NCBI RefSeq assembly: GCF_000739595.1
Contig: NZ_BBJP01000013.1
Location: 1-64,000 of the forward strand
Direction: 5' to 3'
From: Halorubrum halophilum
Lineage (GTDB): Archaea > Halobacteriota > Halobacteria > Halobacteriales > Haloferacaceae
Length of the DNA: 64,000 nt
Positions within the stretch are counted from its first letter, which is position 1; every line of letters starts with the position of its first letter. The translations under genes were made by a program, and so were the position numbers. The notes under the pieces are model-generated. The model saw nothing but the letters and a program-made list of their open reading frames with translations. It was not told the origin of the DNA and searched no databases. This document shows, piece by piece, positions 54,273 to 63,837 of the stretch.

Positions 54273-55086
54273 TCACTGAACCTTGTTATACATCTCGTCG
54301 ATCATCTCTTTGAGATCGGGAGTGCCACCGCCGGGCTGACGGGGCGTGTAGCTGAACTCCCCTTTGCCGTCGGGCGCTTCACCCTGCGTCCACGGCTGTT
54401 CCGGATCGTCCCGCTCCTCACGAGCGGTGGACATGAACGAGTAGTTATACTCCTGATTCTCCTGTTCCTGATCGAAGCTCGCCGGGACGGGACGATGGTC
54501 TCCGAGGCCCTCTAAGGCGGCGTGCCACTGGTTCTGATGCATCGTGTCTCGGGCGATGAGGTACTCCAGCATCTCTTTCATGCCCGGATCGTCGGTGAAC
54601 TCGTAGAGCCGGGTCGCGAGCACGCGTCCCGTGGACTCGGCCATGACGTTCGCGTACATGTCGGCGGCCAGATTTCCGGAAGCAACCACGTAGTTCCCGG
54701 TGAACGGGACGCCGTTGCTGTCGACGGGCATCGCGTGTAACCCCGCTGAGAGGGCCTGTCGGGGTTGGCCAGAACGCATCATCTCGTCGATGATCGCGTC
54801 CTCGCGGGCGGACTCGCGAGCCTCCTCAGACGCTCCCTCGAGATTCTTCGTGACCGCAGTCGCAAGCATCTCGATGTGCCCGAGCTCCTCCGTCGCGGTC
54901 TCCATCAGGAACTGTCTGATCTCCTGTTTCTCGGCCGGAACCGCGAAGGCCTGAAACATGTATTGTAAGGCGACACGCATCTCACCCTCAGCACCACCGA
55001 TGGCCTGCTGGAGCATCTTTGCGAAACGGGGGGTCGGGATTCTCGACTTCGACCTCGAACTGGAGCTGATTGTCGTGGTAGAACAC
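54273..55086 (-). pseudogene. Manganese catalase gene with a frameshift near the start
   Basis: From GTG 55086 the sequence reads VFYHDNQLQFEVEVENPDP, the normal start of a manganese catalase. At a run of six G (55028-55033, six C on the coding strand) the frame shifts; one base fewer would continue as PRFAKMLQQAIGG. The rest is open to 54273 and keeps the di-manganese ligands: EGEMRVALQYMFQA, ETATEELGHIEMLATAV and MAESTGRVLAT with HQNQWHAAL. A shifted start at ATG 55091 (MPCSTTTISS) gives a 272-residue product with a wrong first 20 residues. It may be a real mutation, a phase-variable tract or a sequencing error. Active enzyme would split hydrogen peroxide. Confidence 0.85.
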
Positions 55087-55265
55087 GGCATGGAGGTGAA
55101 CGTCAGGATCCGGCAATAGCGTCCTGCTTGCGAATGCCGGGGCCTTTTGATATCCCTCGTGTCTCACCCGTCAGACGGGGCGTCTCGCCGTTCATGGCCG
55201 GACGGATGTTCCTGATGGAACACGAGCCCGGTAGTCCGATCAGGAGCCCGGTGGTACCTCGGTCG

Positions 55266-55508
55266 TTAGAACCGGCGGAGACGGATCTCGTCGTCGGTGA
55301 CTTCGCTCACTTCGCTGTCCTGAAGCGGATAGGTGTCGTCGTCGACGTCTTCCCAGCCCAACGACGCCTTGATCCGATCGAACATGTCCGGGTCGGGATC
55401 GACGCGCGGCGTTCCGTGTCGAACCGCCGTGACCGTACCGACGCGGTCGCCGTCCGCGGTCATAACGTACTTTCCGACGTCGCTGTCTGTGTATACCGTT
55501 TCTGCCAT
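55266..55508 (-). CDS. PRC-barrel/DUF2171-like stress protein, paralogue 2
   Basis: The 80-residue protein starts at ATG 55508 (MAETVYTDSDVGKYVMTADG). It follows the pattern of the protein at 46528: DRVGTVTAVRHGTPRVDPDP, FDRIKASLGWEDVDDD and EVTDDEIRLRRF. Such paralogue pairs in one region suggest a duplicated stress module. It lies 180 bp upstream of the manganese catalase gene on the same strand, a link also seen in other haloarchaea as far as I recall. Confidence 0.75.
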   Translation of the reverse strand: MAETVYTDSDVGKYVMTADGDRVGTVTAVRHGTPRVDPDPDMFDRIKASLGWEDVDDDTYPLQDSEVSEVTDDEIRLRRF

Positions 55509-56285
55509 ACTGTTACCACGTGAGGTACACGCATAAGGGCACAGCCTACTTACGGAAGCCCGTGCGTCAATCGGCCACTCCGCGATACCGTTCGTTCTCG
55601 TCAGTCGAGCTCGGCGCGACCCGATGTTCGCCAATACATCAATAAAGAAAACAGTATTTGAAAGGGGTAAGTACGGCGTCGATCCTCGCCCGCTTCGATC
55701 GTTTCTTGAGGAGGAGGAGGCGTCCGCGTTACTGATTCAGTTGAAGACGTCGACGGCCGGCCCGACTGCGCTTCCGACTGCGTTCGGGCCACGGATCGGT
55801 CCCGTCGGAATGTAGCTGTCTTCCGATCAGCCACCGGTTTCGGTATCTCTCACCTTCGTTTCCCCATAGTGCCGGAGAAGGGTTTCGACCGTCTCTTTCA
55901 CCCCAAATCTCGTCGCTTGATCTCGGAGCTGATTCCCGTTACCATCGAGATACACGGGAGGGACACCGGCGTAGTATCTCTCGATCTACGGGAGAAATGC
56001 CACGTCGACGAGGCGGCGTTTCTCGTCGAGGCTGACGGGGCTCTCACAGCTCTGCACTCACGGACCTCGATCCGAATTTGAGTCGTTCGACACGGGTATC
56101 AGACTGACTATAAAACCTATAAAGAACGATAAGATGGTAGAAATATATACTTTTAAATGTATCAGATTCCGTCAATTCAAAATGTCTCTCCCGGTCGAGC
56201 CAACGGCTTTCGGACTGGCGGAACGATCGTAGTATCGATCGAAAACAGGCGGAGTTCGACACGATCGAGATTCCGAGCGTCGCAC
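55509..56285. other. 777-bp intergenic region
   Basis: No supportable gene. Frames such as 55869-56081 on the plus strand and the opposite minus-strand reading (VKETVETLLRHYGETKVRD) look partly protein-like but lack starts or carry stops. The last 150 bp before 56285 are AT-rich (taaaacctataaagaacgat, ttttaaatgtatcag). The region may contain decayed genes. Confidence 0.45.
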
Positions 56286-56819
56286 TCAGGCGTACGGGTC
56301 CTCGGCTTCCAGATCGCGCTCGGCGCGGTACTGGTCGACGAACTCGCTCACGTCGAACTCGACCATCTCCTCTTCGAACGCCGAGAGCGCCTCGTCGTCG
56401 TCGGCGTGGCTCACGGCGTGTTCCATCAGTTCGACGACGAGTTCGACGACGATCTCGTGGAGCCGGCGGGAGTCGAAGTCGGTCACCCACGCCATCGCGT
56501 ACCCCACGTCGGCGTTCTCGCTGGCGTCGGACGCGACGACGGCCTCCGGGAACTCCTCTAAGACCACGCCGAGCAGGTGGGGCGTGTCGAACTCCGGCAT
56601 CTCCTCGCTCGTCGTCTCGATCGCCTCGCGGAGCACCTCGACCAAGAAGTCGGGAATGAACCGCTCCGGGGGATGCACGTCCATCACGACCGCGTGCGTC
56701 TCGCCGCAGTCGCACTCGAACTCGCGCATCCCCAGGTCCAGTTCGCCGGACGCGATCGTCTGTCCGCACGGCAGCTCCAGCGTGTTCTCGTCACCGCCGG
56801 GGACGCGCGGCTGGGACAT
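56286..56819 (-). CDS. DUF5815-like haloarchaeal protein
   Basis: The 177-residue acidic protein opens MSQPRVPGGDENTLELPCGQ and includes a CDCGETHAVVMDVHPPERFI segment, where the cysteines at about 18, 39 and 41 could form part of a metal site. The remainder (IPDFLVEVLREAIETTSEEM, LLGVVLEEFPEAVVASDASE) is a helical fold of the haloarchaeal family I recall as DUF5815, with unknown role. It starts at ATG 56819 and lies downstream of the CDC48 gene on the same strand. Confidence 0.78.
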   Translation of the reverse strand: MSQPRVPGGDENTLELPCGQTIASGELDLGMREFECDCGETHAVVMDVHPPERFIPDFLVEVLREAIETTSEEMPEFDTPHLLGVVLEEFPEAVVASDASENADVGYAMAWVTDFDSRRLHEIVVELVVELMEHAVSHADDDEALSAFEEEMVEFDVSEFVDQYRAERDLEAEDPYA

Positions 56820-56915
56820 ACCCGACGTTGGGCGCTGTCGTGGTTAAAAGGCGCGGAACGGGACGGAAGCCGGGGCGCCGTAGCCGCGGCGACGCCGCGA
56901 ACGCGGCTCCGCCGC

Positions 56916-59138
56916 CTACTGGAAGCCGATCCGGCCGCCGGTGTCGCGGATCGCCTCCCCGCTACCGCCCTTGAACTGCTCTTCGACCTCCTCGTAGTAC
57001 GCGAGGATGTCGTCGTTGATCGTGGGGCGCACCGACTCCAGCGCGCGCCGGAAGTGCTTCATCTCGACCTCCTCGGCGTCGTCGTCGTCCCGCAGCGCCT
57101 CGATGGCGGCCTCGCGGGCGATCCCCTCAAGGTCGGAGCCGACGTAGCCGTCCGTGATCTCGGCGATCTCGCGCAGGGTCACGTCTGGCGCAAGCGGCGT
57201 GTCCTGCGTGTGGATGTCGAGGATCTGCTCGCGGCCTTCTTGGTCGGGCTGGCCGATCATCACGAGCCGATCGAACCGTCCGGAGCGCAGCAGTGCGGGG
57301 TCGATCATGTCGGGGCGGTTGGTGGCGCCGATCACCATCACGTCGCCCATGTCCTCTAACCCGTCGAGCTCGGTCAGCAGCTGGTTGACGACGCGCTCGG
57401 AGACGTTGTTCCCCATCTCCTGCCCGCGCGAGGGCGCGAGGCTGTCGAGCTCGTCGAAGAAGATGATCGTCGGGCTCACCTGCCGGGCCTTCCGGAAGGT
57501 CTGCCGGATCGCCTTCTCCGACTCGCCGACCCACTTCGAGAGCAGCTGCGGCCCCCGGACCGAGATGAAGTTCGCGTTCGTCTCGTTGGCGACTGCCTTC
57601 GCCATCAGCGTCTTCCCGGTGCCCGGCGGGCCGTACAGCAGCACGCCCTTCGGGGCGTTGACGCCCATTCGGTCGAACTTCTCCGGCGAGGTGAGCGGCC
57701 ACTCCACCGACTCTTGGACCTGCTGTTGAGCGTCGCTGAGTCCGCCGACGTCGTCCCACGAGATCTTCGGCAGCTCGACGAGCACCTCGCGCATCGCGGA
57801 GGGTTCCACCTCGTTCAACGCGCCCGAGAAGTCGTCGCGCTTGACGATCATCCGGTCGATGAGGCTCGGCGGCACCTCCTCCTCGTCTAAGTCGATCTCG
57901 GGGAGGTAGCGACGCAGCGCCTTCATCGCGGCCTCCTTCGTAAGGCTCTCGATGTCGGCGCCGACGAAGCCGTGCGTCTCGTCCGCGAGGTGGTCTAAGC
58001 TCACGTCGTCCGAGAGCGGCATCCCGCGGGTGTGGATCTGGAGGATCTCCTTGCGGCCAACCTCGTCGGGGACGCCGATCTCGATCTCGCGGTCGAAGCG
58101 TCCGGGGCGGCGGAGCGCGGGGTCGACGCTGTCGACGCGGTTGGTCGCGCCGATGACGATCACCTGTCCGCGCGTCTCCAGTCCGTCCATCATCGTCAGC
58201 AGCTGGGCGACGACGCGGCGCTCGACCTCGCCGGTCACGTCCTCGCGCTTGGGCGCGATTGAGTCGAGCTCGTCGATGAAGATGATCGAGGGCGACTCCT
58301 CTTTCGCGTCCTCGAAGATCTCCCTGAGCTGCTGTTCGGACTCGCCGTAGTACTTCGAGATGATCTCCGGGCCGGCGATCGAGAAGAACGACGCCGACGT
58401 CTCGTTGGCGACCGCCTTCGCGAGGAGCGTCTTCCCGGTGCCGGGCGGGCCGTGGAGCAGGACGCCCTGCGGCGGCTCGATGCCGAGCTTCGAGAAGATC
58501 TGCGGGTGTTTCATCGGCAGCTCGACCATCTCGCGGACGCGCTGGATCTCCGACTGGAGCCCGCCGATGTCCTCGTACGTGATCCCGCCACCGGTCTTCT
58601 CGAACCCGGAGATCGGCTCCTCGCGCAGCTCGACCTCGGTGTCCTCGGTGATCAGACAGACGCCGTCCGGCTCCGTCTCGACCGCGATCAGCGGGATCGC
58701 CTGTCCGGGCGACCGCATGAACGGGTGGTTGGTCGACGACATCACGGGGACGATGTCGCGCTCGACGACCGGCCGCTTGAGGATCTGGCGTTTTACCATG
58801 CCGGCGGCGTCGGAGCCGAACTGGACCGACGCCTCCTCGGGCGGGGCCAGCACGAGCTTGTCGGCCTTTTCGGCCTCCGCCTTCCGGATCGTCACGCGCT
58901 CGCCGATGCCCACGTCGGCGTTCTGGCGGGTGAAGCCGTCGACGCGGACCGTGTCGGTGTTCCAGTCCTGCCGGTCCGCGCGCCAGACCTTCGCGGCGGT
59001 CGTCTCCGCGCCCTCGATCTCGATGATGTCGCCGGGCGAGAGCTTGAGGTGCAACAGCGTGTCGGGGTCGAGTCGGGCGATGCCGCGCCCCGAGTCGTTC
59101 GGGTACGCCTTCGCCACTTCGAGTTGAACTTCGTTCAT
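56916..59138 (-). CDS. CDC48/VAT-type AAA+ ATPase
   Basis: The 740-residue hexameric unfoldase pulls apart proteins and complexes using ATP. The start at ATG 59138 gives [20 protein letters not shown], the VAT-N double-psi barrel (residues 1-180). Two AAA modules follow, with Walker [18 protein letters not shown] near 231 and again near 505, and Walker B motifs [12 protein letters not shown] and [12 protein letters not shown]; arginine fingers appear in [11 protein letters not shown] and [11 protein letters not shown]. The C-terminal GGRIGFQ end is usual. It probably works with the proteasome. The long upstream frame beyond 59138 is not protein-like. Confidence 0.97.
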   Translation of the reverse strand: MNEVQLEVAKAYPNDSGRGIARLDPDTLLHLKLSPGDIIEIEGAETTAAKVWRADRQDWNTDTVRVDGFTRQNADVGIGERVTIRKAEAEKADKLVLAPPEEASVQFGSDAAGMVKRQILKRPVVERDIVPVMSSTNHPFMRSPGQAIPLIAVETEPDGVCLITEDTEVELREEPISGFEKTGGGITYEDIGGLQSEIQRVREMVELPMKHPQIFSKLGIEPPQGVLLHGPPGTGKTLLAKAVANETSASFFSIAGPEIISKYYGESEQQLREIFEDAKEESPSIIFIDELDSIAPKREDVTGEVERRVVAQLLTMMDGLETRGQVIVIGATNRVDSVDPALRRPGRFDREIEIGVPDEVGRKEILQIHTRGMPLSDDVSLDHLADETHGFVGADIESLTKEAAMKALRRYLPEIDLDEEEVPPSLIDRMIVKRDDFSGALNEVEPSAMREVLVELPKISWDDVGGLSDAQQQVQESVEWPLTSPEKFDRMGVNAPKGVLLYGPPGTGKTLMAKAVANETNANFISVRGPQLLSKWVGESEKAIRQTFRKARQVSPTIIFFDELDSLAPSRGQEMGNNVSERVVNQLLTELDGLEDMGDVMVIGATNRPDMIDPALLRSGRFDRLVMIGQPDQEGREQILDIHTQDTPLAPDVTLREIAEITDGYVGSDLEGIAREAAIEALRDDDDAEEVEMKHFRRALESVRPTINDDILAYYEEVEEQFKGGSGEAIRDTGGRIGFQ

Positions 59139-59367
59139 GGTTCCTCGCGGGGGTTGTCCGTAACTGCACCCGGTTCGGGAATAAGCCTGTTGCCCCTGTC
59201 GGCGACGCCGGTTCCCCCGAGCGGTTCGGGAACCCCGGCGATCTGTGTCATCATATAGCACGATACGGCATCCGTATTTAAAACGCCGTCGCATGGGCGG
59301 GTTTTCGCCGTCTCCGAGGAGCGCGCCGTGCCGTCGACTTTTCCCCCGTTCACCGCCAACTCCGCCC

Positions 59368-59559
59368 GTGCTCGACTCGCTCTCCGAACCGATGCGGATG
59401 CTCGTCACACGGCTCGCCGTCCTCGCCGCCGGCGTGCTCCTCGGTGCCGCCCCGTACGCGCTCGGCCTCGCGGGTCCCCTCGCCGTCCCGCTCGCGGCGG
59501 TCGCGGCGGTGGTGGCCGGCGAGATCTATTTCCTCGTCGCGGGCGACGGCTCGGGCTGA
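59368..59559 (+). CDS. Small two-helix membrane protein
   Basis: A GTG at 59368 begins a 63-residue frame ([20 protein letters not shown]) with two hydrophobic segments, [20 protein letters not shown] and [20 protein letters not shown]. It sits between the divergent CDC48 gene and the convergent ATP-NAD kinase gene. Haloarchaeal small membrane proteins of this type are common. An ATG at 59391 ([10 protein letters not shown]) is an alternative start. Confidence 0.55.
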   Translation: MLDSLSEPMRMLVTRLAVLAAGVLLGAAPYALGLAGPLAVPLAAVAAVVAGEIYFLVAGDGSG

Positions 59560-59606
59560 CCGGAAGTCCAGGAAACCCGTCCGGGCTCCTCCGCCGTGCT
59601 CGTCCC

Positions 59607-60725
59607 CTACGCGATCTTCATCATCCGCGTCTCGAACTTGCCGACGCGGACTCGGACCCACCCGGCGAGTTCCGCGTCGAGGTCTGGGTCGTCGGTGTCG
59701 ACCCGAAGCGCTCGCACGTCGTCGAGCTTCGTCCGCGAGGCGACGATCCGAAGGTCACACCGCCGGATCACCGCCGGCGACAGCTGCGGGTTCCCGCGGC
59801 CGAAGACGAACCCTTGTCCACCGATCGGCGAGACGACGATGACGTTCTCCTCGCCGAGCGCGTCGAGGATCTCTCGTTCGGTCCCGTCCCGGACCACCAC
59901 CTCGCCGTCGCGCCACACGTCCACCCCGATCGGCGACGGCTCGAATCCGAGTTCCGCCTTGATCGCCCCCACGGTCGATCCCGGGCCGAGCACGAAGGTG
60001 ACGCCCTCTCCCTTCCGGTCGCGGATGTCCTCGGCGACTCCCTCGGCGAGCGACTCGACGGTCCCGCTCGCGGTCTGTTTCGACGACTGGAGGTCGTCGG
60101 CGACCGGGACGCGCGCGACCGCGCGGAGCTCCGGGCGGACTTCGCCCTCTCGGTAGGCGTCCTCGTCGATGTCTACCACCTCGCGGCGCTCGGTGCGGGA
60201 GAAGGCGGTCGCGACCTCGGCGGCGTCCTCGGGCGAGACGGCGAACACGGACGAGTACACCTTCACGCCGGCGGGGACGCCGAGCATCGGGATCTCGGAC
60301 CCGACCCGTTCCAGCGTCGTCGCCACGTCGGTCGCCGTGCCGTCGCCGCCGACGAACAGGATCAGATCCACCGGGTCGTCGCCGCCGACGAACGCCTCGA
60401 CGACTCGGGCGGTGTGCTCGGCCGTCGTCTCCGTGGGATCGGGCGGGGTCGCTCCATCGCCGCAATCCTCGCCGAACGGGTCGATCACGCGGACCGGCTC
60501 GAAACCGGCGTCGCGGACCAGTCGCTCGCCCATGGGGTCGGCGGCGGTCGAGACGCGCGTCTCGGGCGCGATCGCCGCGAGCCGATCTAACGCTCGCCGC
60601 GCCCGGTCCGGCGCTCGCGGCTCCGCGCCGCGTGCGACCGCCTCCGCCACCTTCCCGTCGGTTCCCTTGAGCCCGACGCGGCCGCCCATCCCGGCGACCG
60701 GGTTCACCGCGAATCCGACGTGCAT
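59607..60725 (-). CDS. ATP-NAD kinase-like protein
   Basis: The 372-residue product starts MHVGFAVNPVAGMGGRVGLK and contains DLILFVGGDGTATDVATTLE, the GGDGT nucleotide site of the NAD kinase / diacylglycerol kinase fold, and IPMLGVPAGVKVYSSVFAV, the substrate-binding stretch of the ATP-NAD kinase COG3199 branch. It is longer than ordinary NAD kinases because of an extra C-terminal domain (about 250-372). It probably phosphorylates NAD or a related compound. Start ATG 60725 is next to the divergent small gene. Confidence 0.85.
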   Translation of the reverse strand: MHVGFAVNPVAGMGGRVGLKGTDGKVAEAVARGAEPRAPDRARRALDRLAAIAPETRVSTAADPMGERLVRDAGFEPVRVIDPFGEDCGDGATPPDPTETTAEHTARVVEAFVGGDDPVDLILFVGGDGTATDVATTLERVGSEIPMLGVPAGVKVYSSVFAVSPEDAAEVATAFSRTERREVVDIDEDAYREGEVRPELRAVARVPVADDLQSSKQTASGTVESLAEGVAEDIRDRKGEGVTFVLGPGSTVGAIKAELGFEPSPIGVDVWRDGEVVVRDGTEREILDALGEENVIVVSPIGGQGFVFGRGNPQLSPAVIRRCDLRIVASRTKLDDVRALRVDTDDPDLDAELAGWVRVRVGKFETRMMKIA

Positions 60726-60815
60726 GTCCGGTCCTTCGGCGGCGAGCCCTTAAGCGGGACGCGTCTCGCCGCGGGAAGATCAACGTTTAAGACGCCCCCA
60801 AGACAAGCGCGAACC

Positions 60816-60929
60816 ATGCTCCTCGAAGCCGCCCCAGTCGAGCCGCTCCCGATCGACGCGACCGCCACCGCCGTCCTCGTCGCCAGCCTCGTGATCACCG
60901 TGCTGTGGCTCGCGTACCTGTATCGGTAG
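60816..60929 (+). CDS. 37-residue single-span membrane peptide
   Basis: A TATA-like cgtttaag at about 60785 precedes ATG 60816 by 30 bp, the spacing for a leaderless gene. The product MLLEAAPVEPLPIDATATAV ends in one helix, AVLVASLVITVLWLAYLYR. It is short, but conserved-looking in composition and clear of shadow effects from the flanking genes. Function is unknown. Confidence 0.5.
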   Translation: MLLEAAPVEPLPIDATATAVLVASLVITVLWLAYLYR

Positions 60930-60946
60930 ATCGCCGGTCTCTGTCC

Positions 60947-61642
60947 TCAGCTCTCGGAATCGATCAACACCGACCGCTCCCGCACCCACTCGGCGGCGCG
61001 CTCCGCCTCGTCGGCGGTCGCCGCCGTGATCTTCACCCGCACGCTCTCGCCGGGGTACGATCCGACGCTCACGTCGAACGCTTCCTGGAGCTCCGTGAAC
61101 CGGTCTAGCAGCTCGCTCTCCGGCTCGTCGACGTCGACGACGACGGTGTGGGTCGGGGTCCCCTCGAACTCCTCGACGACCGACTCGAACATCGCCTCCA
61201 TCTCCGCCGGGACGCCCGGAAGGACGTACACCGACTCGACGACGGCGCCGGGCGCGACCCCCTCCTCGTTGGCGAGCGGCCGGCAACCGGTCGGGAGGTG
61301 GGTGGTTTCGGCGACCAGGTCGTCCGCGCTGTATCCGCGCTCCGCGAGCCAGTCCGCGGCCCGATCGTTGGCAACGAGATCGCGTCCGAACGCGGCCGCG
61401 ACCGCCTCCATCGTCACGTCGTCGTGGGTCGGGCCGAGCCCGCCGGTGACGATCACGGCGTCGTACTCGGCGTGGTACTCGTTGACGACTCTCGCTATCT
61501 CGGCGACCTCGTCCGGGACGACCGTCACGCGGCGAACCGTCACGCCGCGGTCGGCGAGCCGGCCGCAGAGCCACGTCGCGTTCGTGTTCTGGGTGTCGCC
61601 GACGAGGAGCTCGTCCCCGACGGTGACGATTGCGGCGTTCAT
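60947..61642 (-). CDS. CinA/MoeA-type competence-damage domain protein
   Basis: The 231-residue protein carries the MoCF-like fold of CinA N-domains: MNAAIVTVGDELLVGDTQNT, NATWLCGRLADRGVTVRRVT and VIVTGGLGPTHDDVTMEAVA, then PLANEEGVAPGAVVESVYVLP. This group hydrolyses ADP-ribose or related dinucleotides, or binds molybdopterin. The NMN-deamidase C-domain of bacterial CinA is absent, as in most archaeal members. It ends the minus-strand run tfe-DUF2110-DUF5803-cinA. Confidence 0.88.
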   Translation of the reverse strand: MNAAIVTVGDELLVGDTQNTNATWLCGRLADRGVTVRRVTVVPDEVAEIARVVNEYHAEYDAVIVTGGLGPTHDDVTMEAVAAAFGRDLVANDRAADWLAERGYSADDLVAETTHLPTGCRPLANEEGVAPGAVVESVYVLPGVPAEMEAMFESVVEEFEGTPTHTVVVDVDEPESELLDRFTELQEAFDVSVGSYPGESVRVKITAATADEAERAAEWVRERSVLIDSES

Positions 61643-61680
61643 ACCGTCACAAGGCGACGCGCACTGAAAAAGGGCGTCAG

Positions 61681-62457
61681 TTATTTGTTCTCGTCCTCGT
61701 CGTCCTCGTACACGCCGAGCCCCATCTGCCGGCGTCGCTGGCGAAGCTCCTCCAGCTGTCGACGGAAGTACACCGTCCCGACGACCGCGGCGACCGCGCC
61801 GATCACGAGGATCACCCCGAAGACGAGCAGGTCACTCTCGCGGTACGACTGGACCACGACCGACCCGCTCGTGACCGAGTCCCACGTGATCCGGTCGCGA
61901 CCGTCGACCGTCTCGATCTCGTGATTGCGCGGCGACACGTGCCCGACGATCGGCATGTCGGTGCTGAATCCGGGCGGGAGCGTCACCGCGTACGACCCCT
62001 CGACGTAGGTGAGCGTGGTGAACCGGCGTGGCGATCCGGACGCCGAGATAGCCAGCCGCCCGTCCTCCATGTCGTCGCCGAACCGGACCCACGTCTCGTC
62101 GGGAGTGCGCTCGACCTCGCCGCCGCGGGCGCGGAACTCGCTCCCGTTGACGACCTCACCGTCGGGGTACTGGTACCGGAACGCCTCGAACTCGAAGGGC
62201 TGATCGCCCGTGTACGGGGTCTGTCGGTAGAAGCGTATCTCTTCGACGTCGGAGACGTTGTACACGACGGTGTACCGCGTCTCGGTCGACAGGTTGATCG
62301 ACGCGTCGCGGTCGGTCGCGAAGTCGTACGCGTGGGGCGGCTCGGCGTCGAGCGTCTCGTTCGCCACGTCGCCGCCGTCGTTGACATAGGTGAGACAGCC
62401 GGCGCTGACGGCCAGCAGCGCGACGACCGCGACCGCGAGGGCGAAACGTCGGTTCAC
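61681..62457 (-). CDS. DUF5803-like lipoprotein
   Basis: The 258-residue protein has a signal with lipobox: MNRRFALAVAVVALLAVSAG then CLTYVNDGG, so it is anchored outside the membrane. A beta-rich middle (VVYNVSDVEEIRFYRQTPYT, LTYVEGSYAVTLPPGFST) is followed by a C-terminal membrane helix, LLVFGVILVIGAVAAVVGTV, and a basic tail (RQLEELRQRRRQMG). This layout corresponds to the haloarchaeal family I recall as DUF5803. Its start is 3 bp from the stop of the DUF2110 gene, so the two are co-transcribed with tfe. Confidence 0.85.
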   Translation of the reverse strand: MNRRFALAVAVVALLAVSAGCLTYVNDGGDVANETLDAEPPHAYDFATDRDASINLSTETRYTVVYNVSDVEEIRFYRQTPYTGDQPFEFEAFRYQYPDGEVVNGSEFRARGGEVERTPDETWVRFGDDMEDGRLAISASGSPRRFTTLTYVEGSYAVTLPPGFSTDMPIVGHVSPRNHEIETVDGRDRITWDSVTSGSVVVQSYRESDLLVFGVILVIGAVAAVVGTVYFRRQLEELRQRRRQMGLGVYEDDEDENK

Positions 62458-62460
62458 GGG

Positions 62461-63156
62461 TCAGACGACGCAGCGCATCTCCGCCGGGAGGTACGAGCCG
62501 ATCGCGGCCAGCAGCCCCGGCGGGTCGGTGTCCTCGGTGCAGACGACGCTCTGTTCTAAGAGTCCCAGCCGCTCGACGGTGACGATGTCCTGCGCGTGGC
62601 CCGCGCGGTTCACGGTCGCCCGGACCTCGCCGCGGGTCGCCGAGTTGACGTTGAGCCGCCCGTCGCCGCGCTGCCAGTCGTAGAGGCGGTCGCGCTCGGC
62701 GTCCGACAGCCGACTCGGCTCCGAATCGGGGTCGCCGACGTCGCCGCCGTAGACGAACCGCACGGGGAGGTGCTGAACCAGCCCGAACCGCTCGACGACC
62801 TGCTCGGGCGAGCCCCTGCCGAGGCCGATCTCGTCGGCCGGAATCCGCACGTCGACGCCGGCGTCGAAGACGAACCCGTCGTCGTCCCACGATTCGAGGG
62901 TACCGACGTACTCCTCGCCGGCTTCCAGTCCCCCGTCGTGGGCGACGATCTCGCCCCACGTCTCCGCGAGGACGTTGCGGGCGACCTCGGCGTCCTCGCC
63001 GCTCACGTCCACCTGCACGAAGTCGTCGTCGCGGACGCCGACGTGCCAGTCGACGTCGAGCTCGCCAACGTCGTTGGCGACCAGCGAGTTCATGCCGTCG
63101 AGCGCGCGGTCGCGGGCGTCTCCCCCGACGTAGCACTTGGTTGCGAGAACGACCAT
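62461..63156 (-). CDS. DUF2110 family protein
   Basis: This 231-residue protein starts MVVLATKCYVGGDARDRALD and includes the OB-like block EEYVGTLESWDDDGFVFDAG and the segment GLLEQSVVCTEDTDPPGLLA of archaeal DUF2110. Its role is unknown, but across haloarchaea it follows the TFE gene, hinting at transcription- or RNA-linked work. The start ATG overlaps the stop of tfe by one base (TAATG), so translation is coupled. Confidence 0.87.
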   Translation of the reverse strand: MVVLATKCYVGGDARDRALDGMNSLVANDVGELDVDWHVGVRDDDFVQVDVSGEDAEVARNVLAETWGEIVAHDGGLEAGEEYVGTLESWDDDGFVFDAGVDVRIPADEIGLGRGSPEQVVERFGLVQHLPVRFVYGGDVGDPDSEPSRLSDAERDRLYDWQRGDGRLNVNSATRGEVRATVNRAGHAQDIVTVERLGLLEQSVVCTEDTDPPGLLAAIGSYLPAEMRCVV

Positions 63157-63680
63157 TATCCCGTCACGTCCACGTTGAGCTCGTCACGGAGCTTCTCGAC
63201 GCGCTGCCCCATCGCCTCTCGGAGCCGGTCGTTGTCCATCGCCTCGACCGGGGAGCCGCACTCCGGACACTCGAAGCCGAAGTCCATCGCCTCGCCGAAC
63301 TCGAAGCGGATCGAACACACCTCACAGAGGTAGAACTCGTGGGTCCGTTCGTACTCCTCGCGCTCCTCTAACGCGTCGAGCAGGCGGTACATCTCCTCTT
63401 CGAGGTTCTCCGGGATGTTGTCGTAGTGGAACGTCCAGAGGTACGTGAGCCATCCCGAGTCCTCGTCGCGCACCCGGCGGTAGGTGGCGAGGTCGTTCTC
63501 GTACAGGATGAACAGCGCGCGTCGGACGTCGTTGAGCTCCAGTCCGAGCTCCTCCGCCAGCTCCTCGTCGGTGACCTCGCCGTCGGGCGGCGCGGCCGCG
63601 ACCGGCATCCCCGTCGGCCCCACCAGCTCGTGGAGGTACTTCTGGATGACGGGGTCGTTCAGTAGATCCTCAAAAGCCAT
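63156..63680 (-). CDS. tfe: Transcription factor E (TFIIE-alpha homologue)
   Basis: The 174-residue general transcription factor helps open promoter DNA with RNA polymerase, TBP and TFB. It starts at ATG 63680 (MAFEDLLNDPVIQKYLHELV); upstream sequence in frame is not protein-like. The N-terminal extended winged helix (EVTDEELAEELGLELNDVRR, ALFILYENDLATYRR) leads through a coil to the zinc ribbon with FYLCEVCSIRFEF and FECPECGSPVEAM. Length and both domains are complete. It is the first gene of a four-gene minus-strand run. Confidence 0.95.
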   Translation of the reverse strand: MAFEDLLNDPVIQKYLHELVGPTGMPVAAAPPDGEVTDEELAEELGLELNDVRRALFILYENDLATYRRVRDEDSGWLTYLWTFHYDNIPENLEEEMYRLLDALEEREEYERTHEFYLCEVCSIRFEFGEAMDFGFECPECGSPVEAMDNDRLREAMGQRVEKLRDELNVDVTG

Positions 63681-63837
63681 TACGTGGATCTGGTGGAGGA
63701 ACCGGGTTAAAAGCTCCGGAAGGAGCGGTGACCGCGTCCGCGTCGCCGCCGATCCGGACTGCGATCGGGTCCCGCGGGGGTTCCGACCCGACCGCCTCCG
63801 GCAAAGCTTTACCCGACCTGTGACACGACACGGTCGT

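Noticed and set aside
55869-56081. 70-codon plus-strand ORF in the gap after the PRC-barrel gene
   Set aside because: No promoter or recognisable family; the opposite strand looks equally protein-like but holds a stop, so neither reading can be supported.
57127-59169. 680-codon minus-strand frame within CDC48
   Set aside because: It lies on the same strand in another frame of the CDC48 gene, consists of Arg/Pro/Ala-rich text and lacks any motif.
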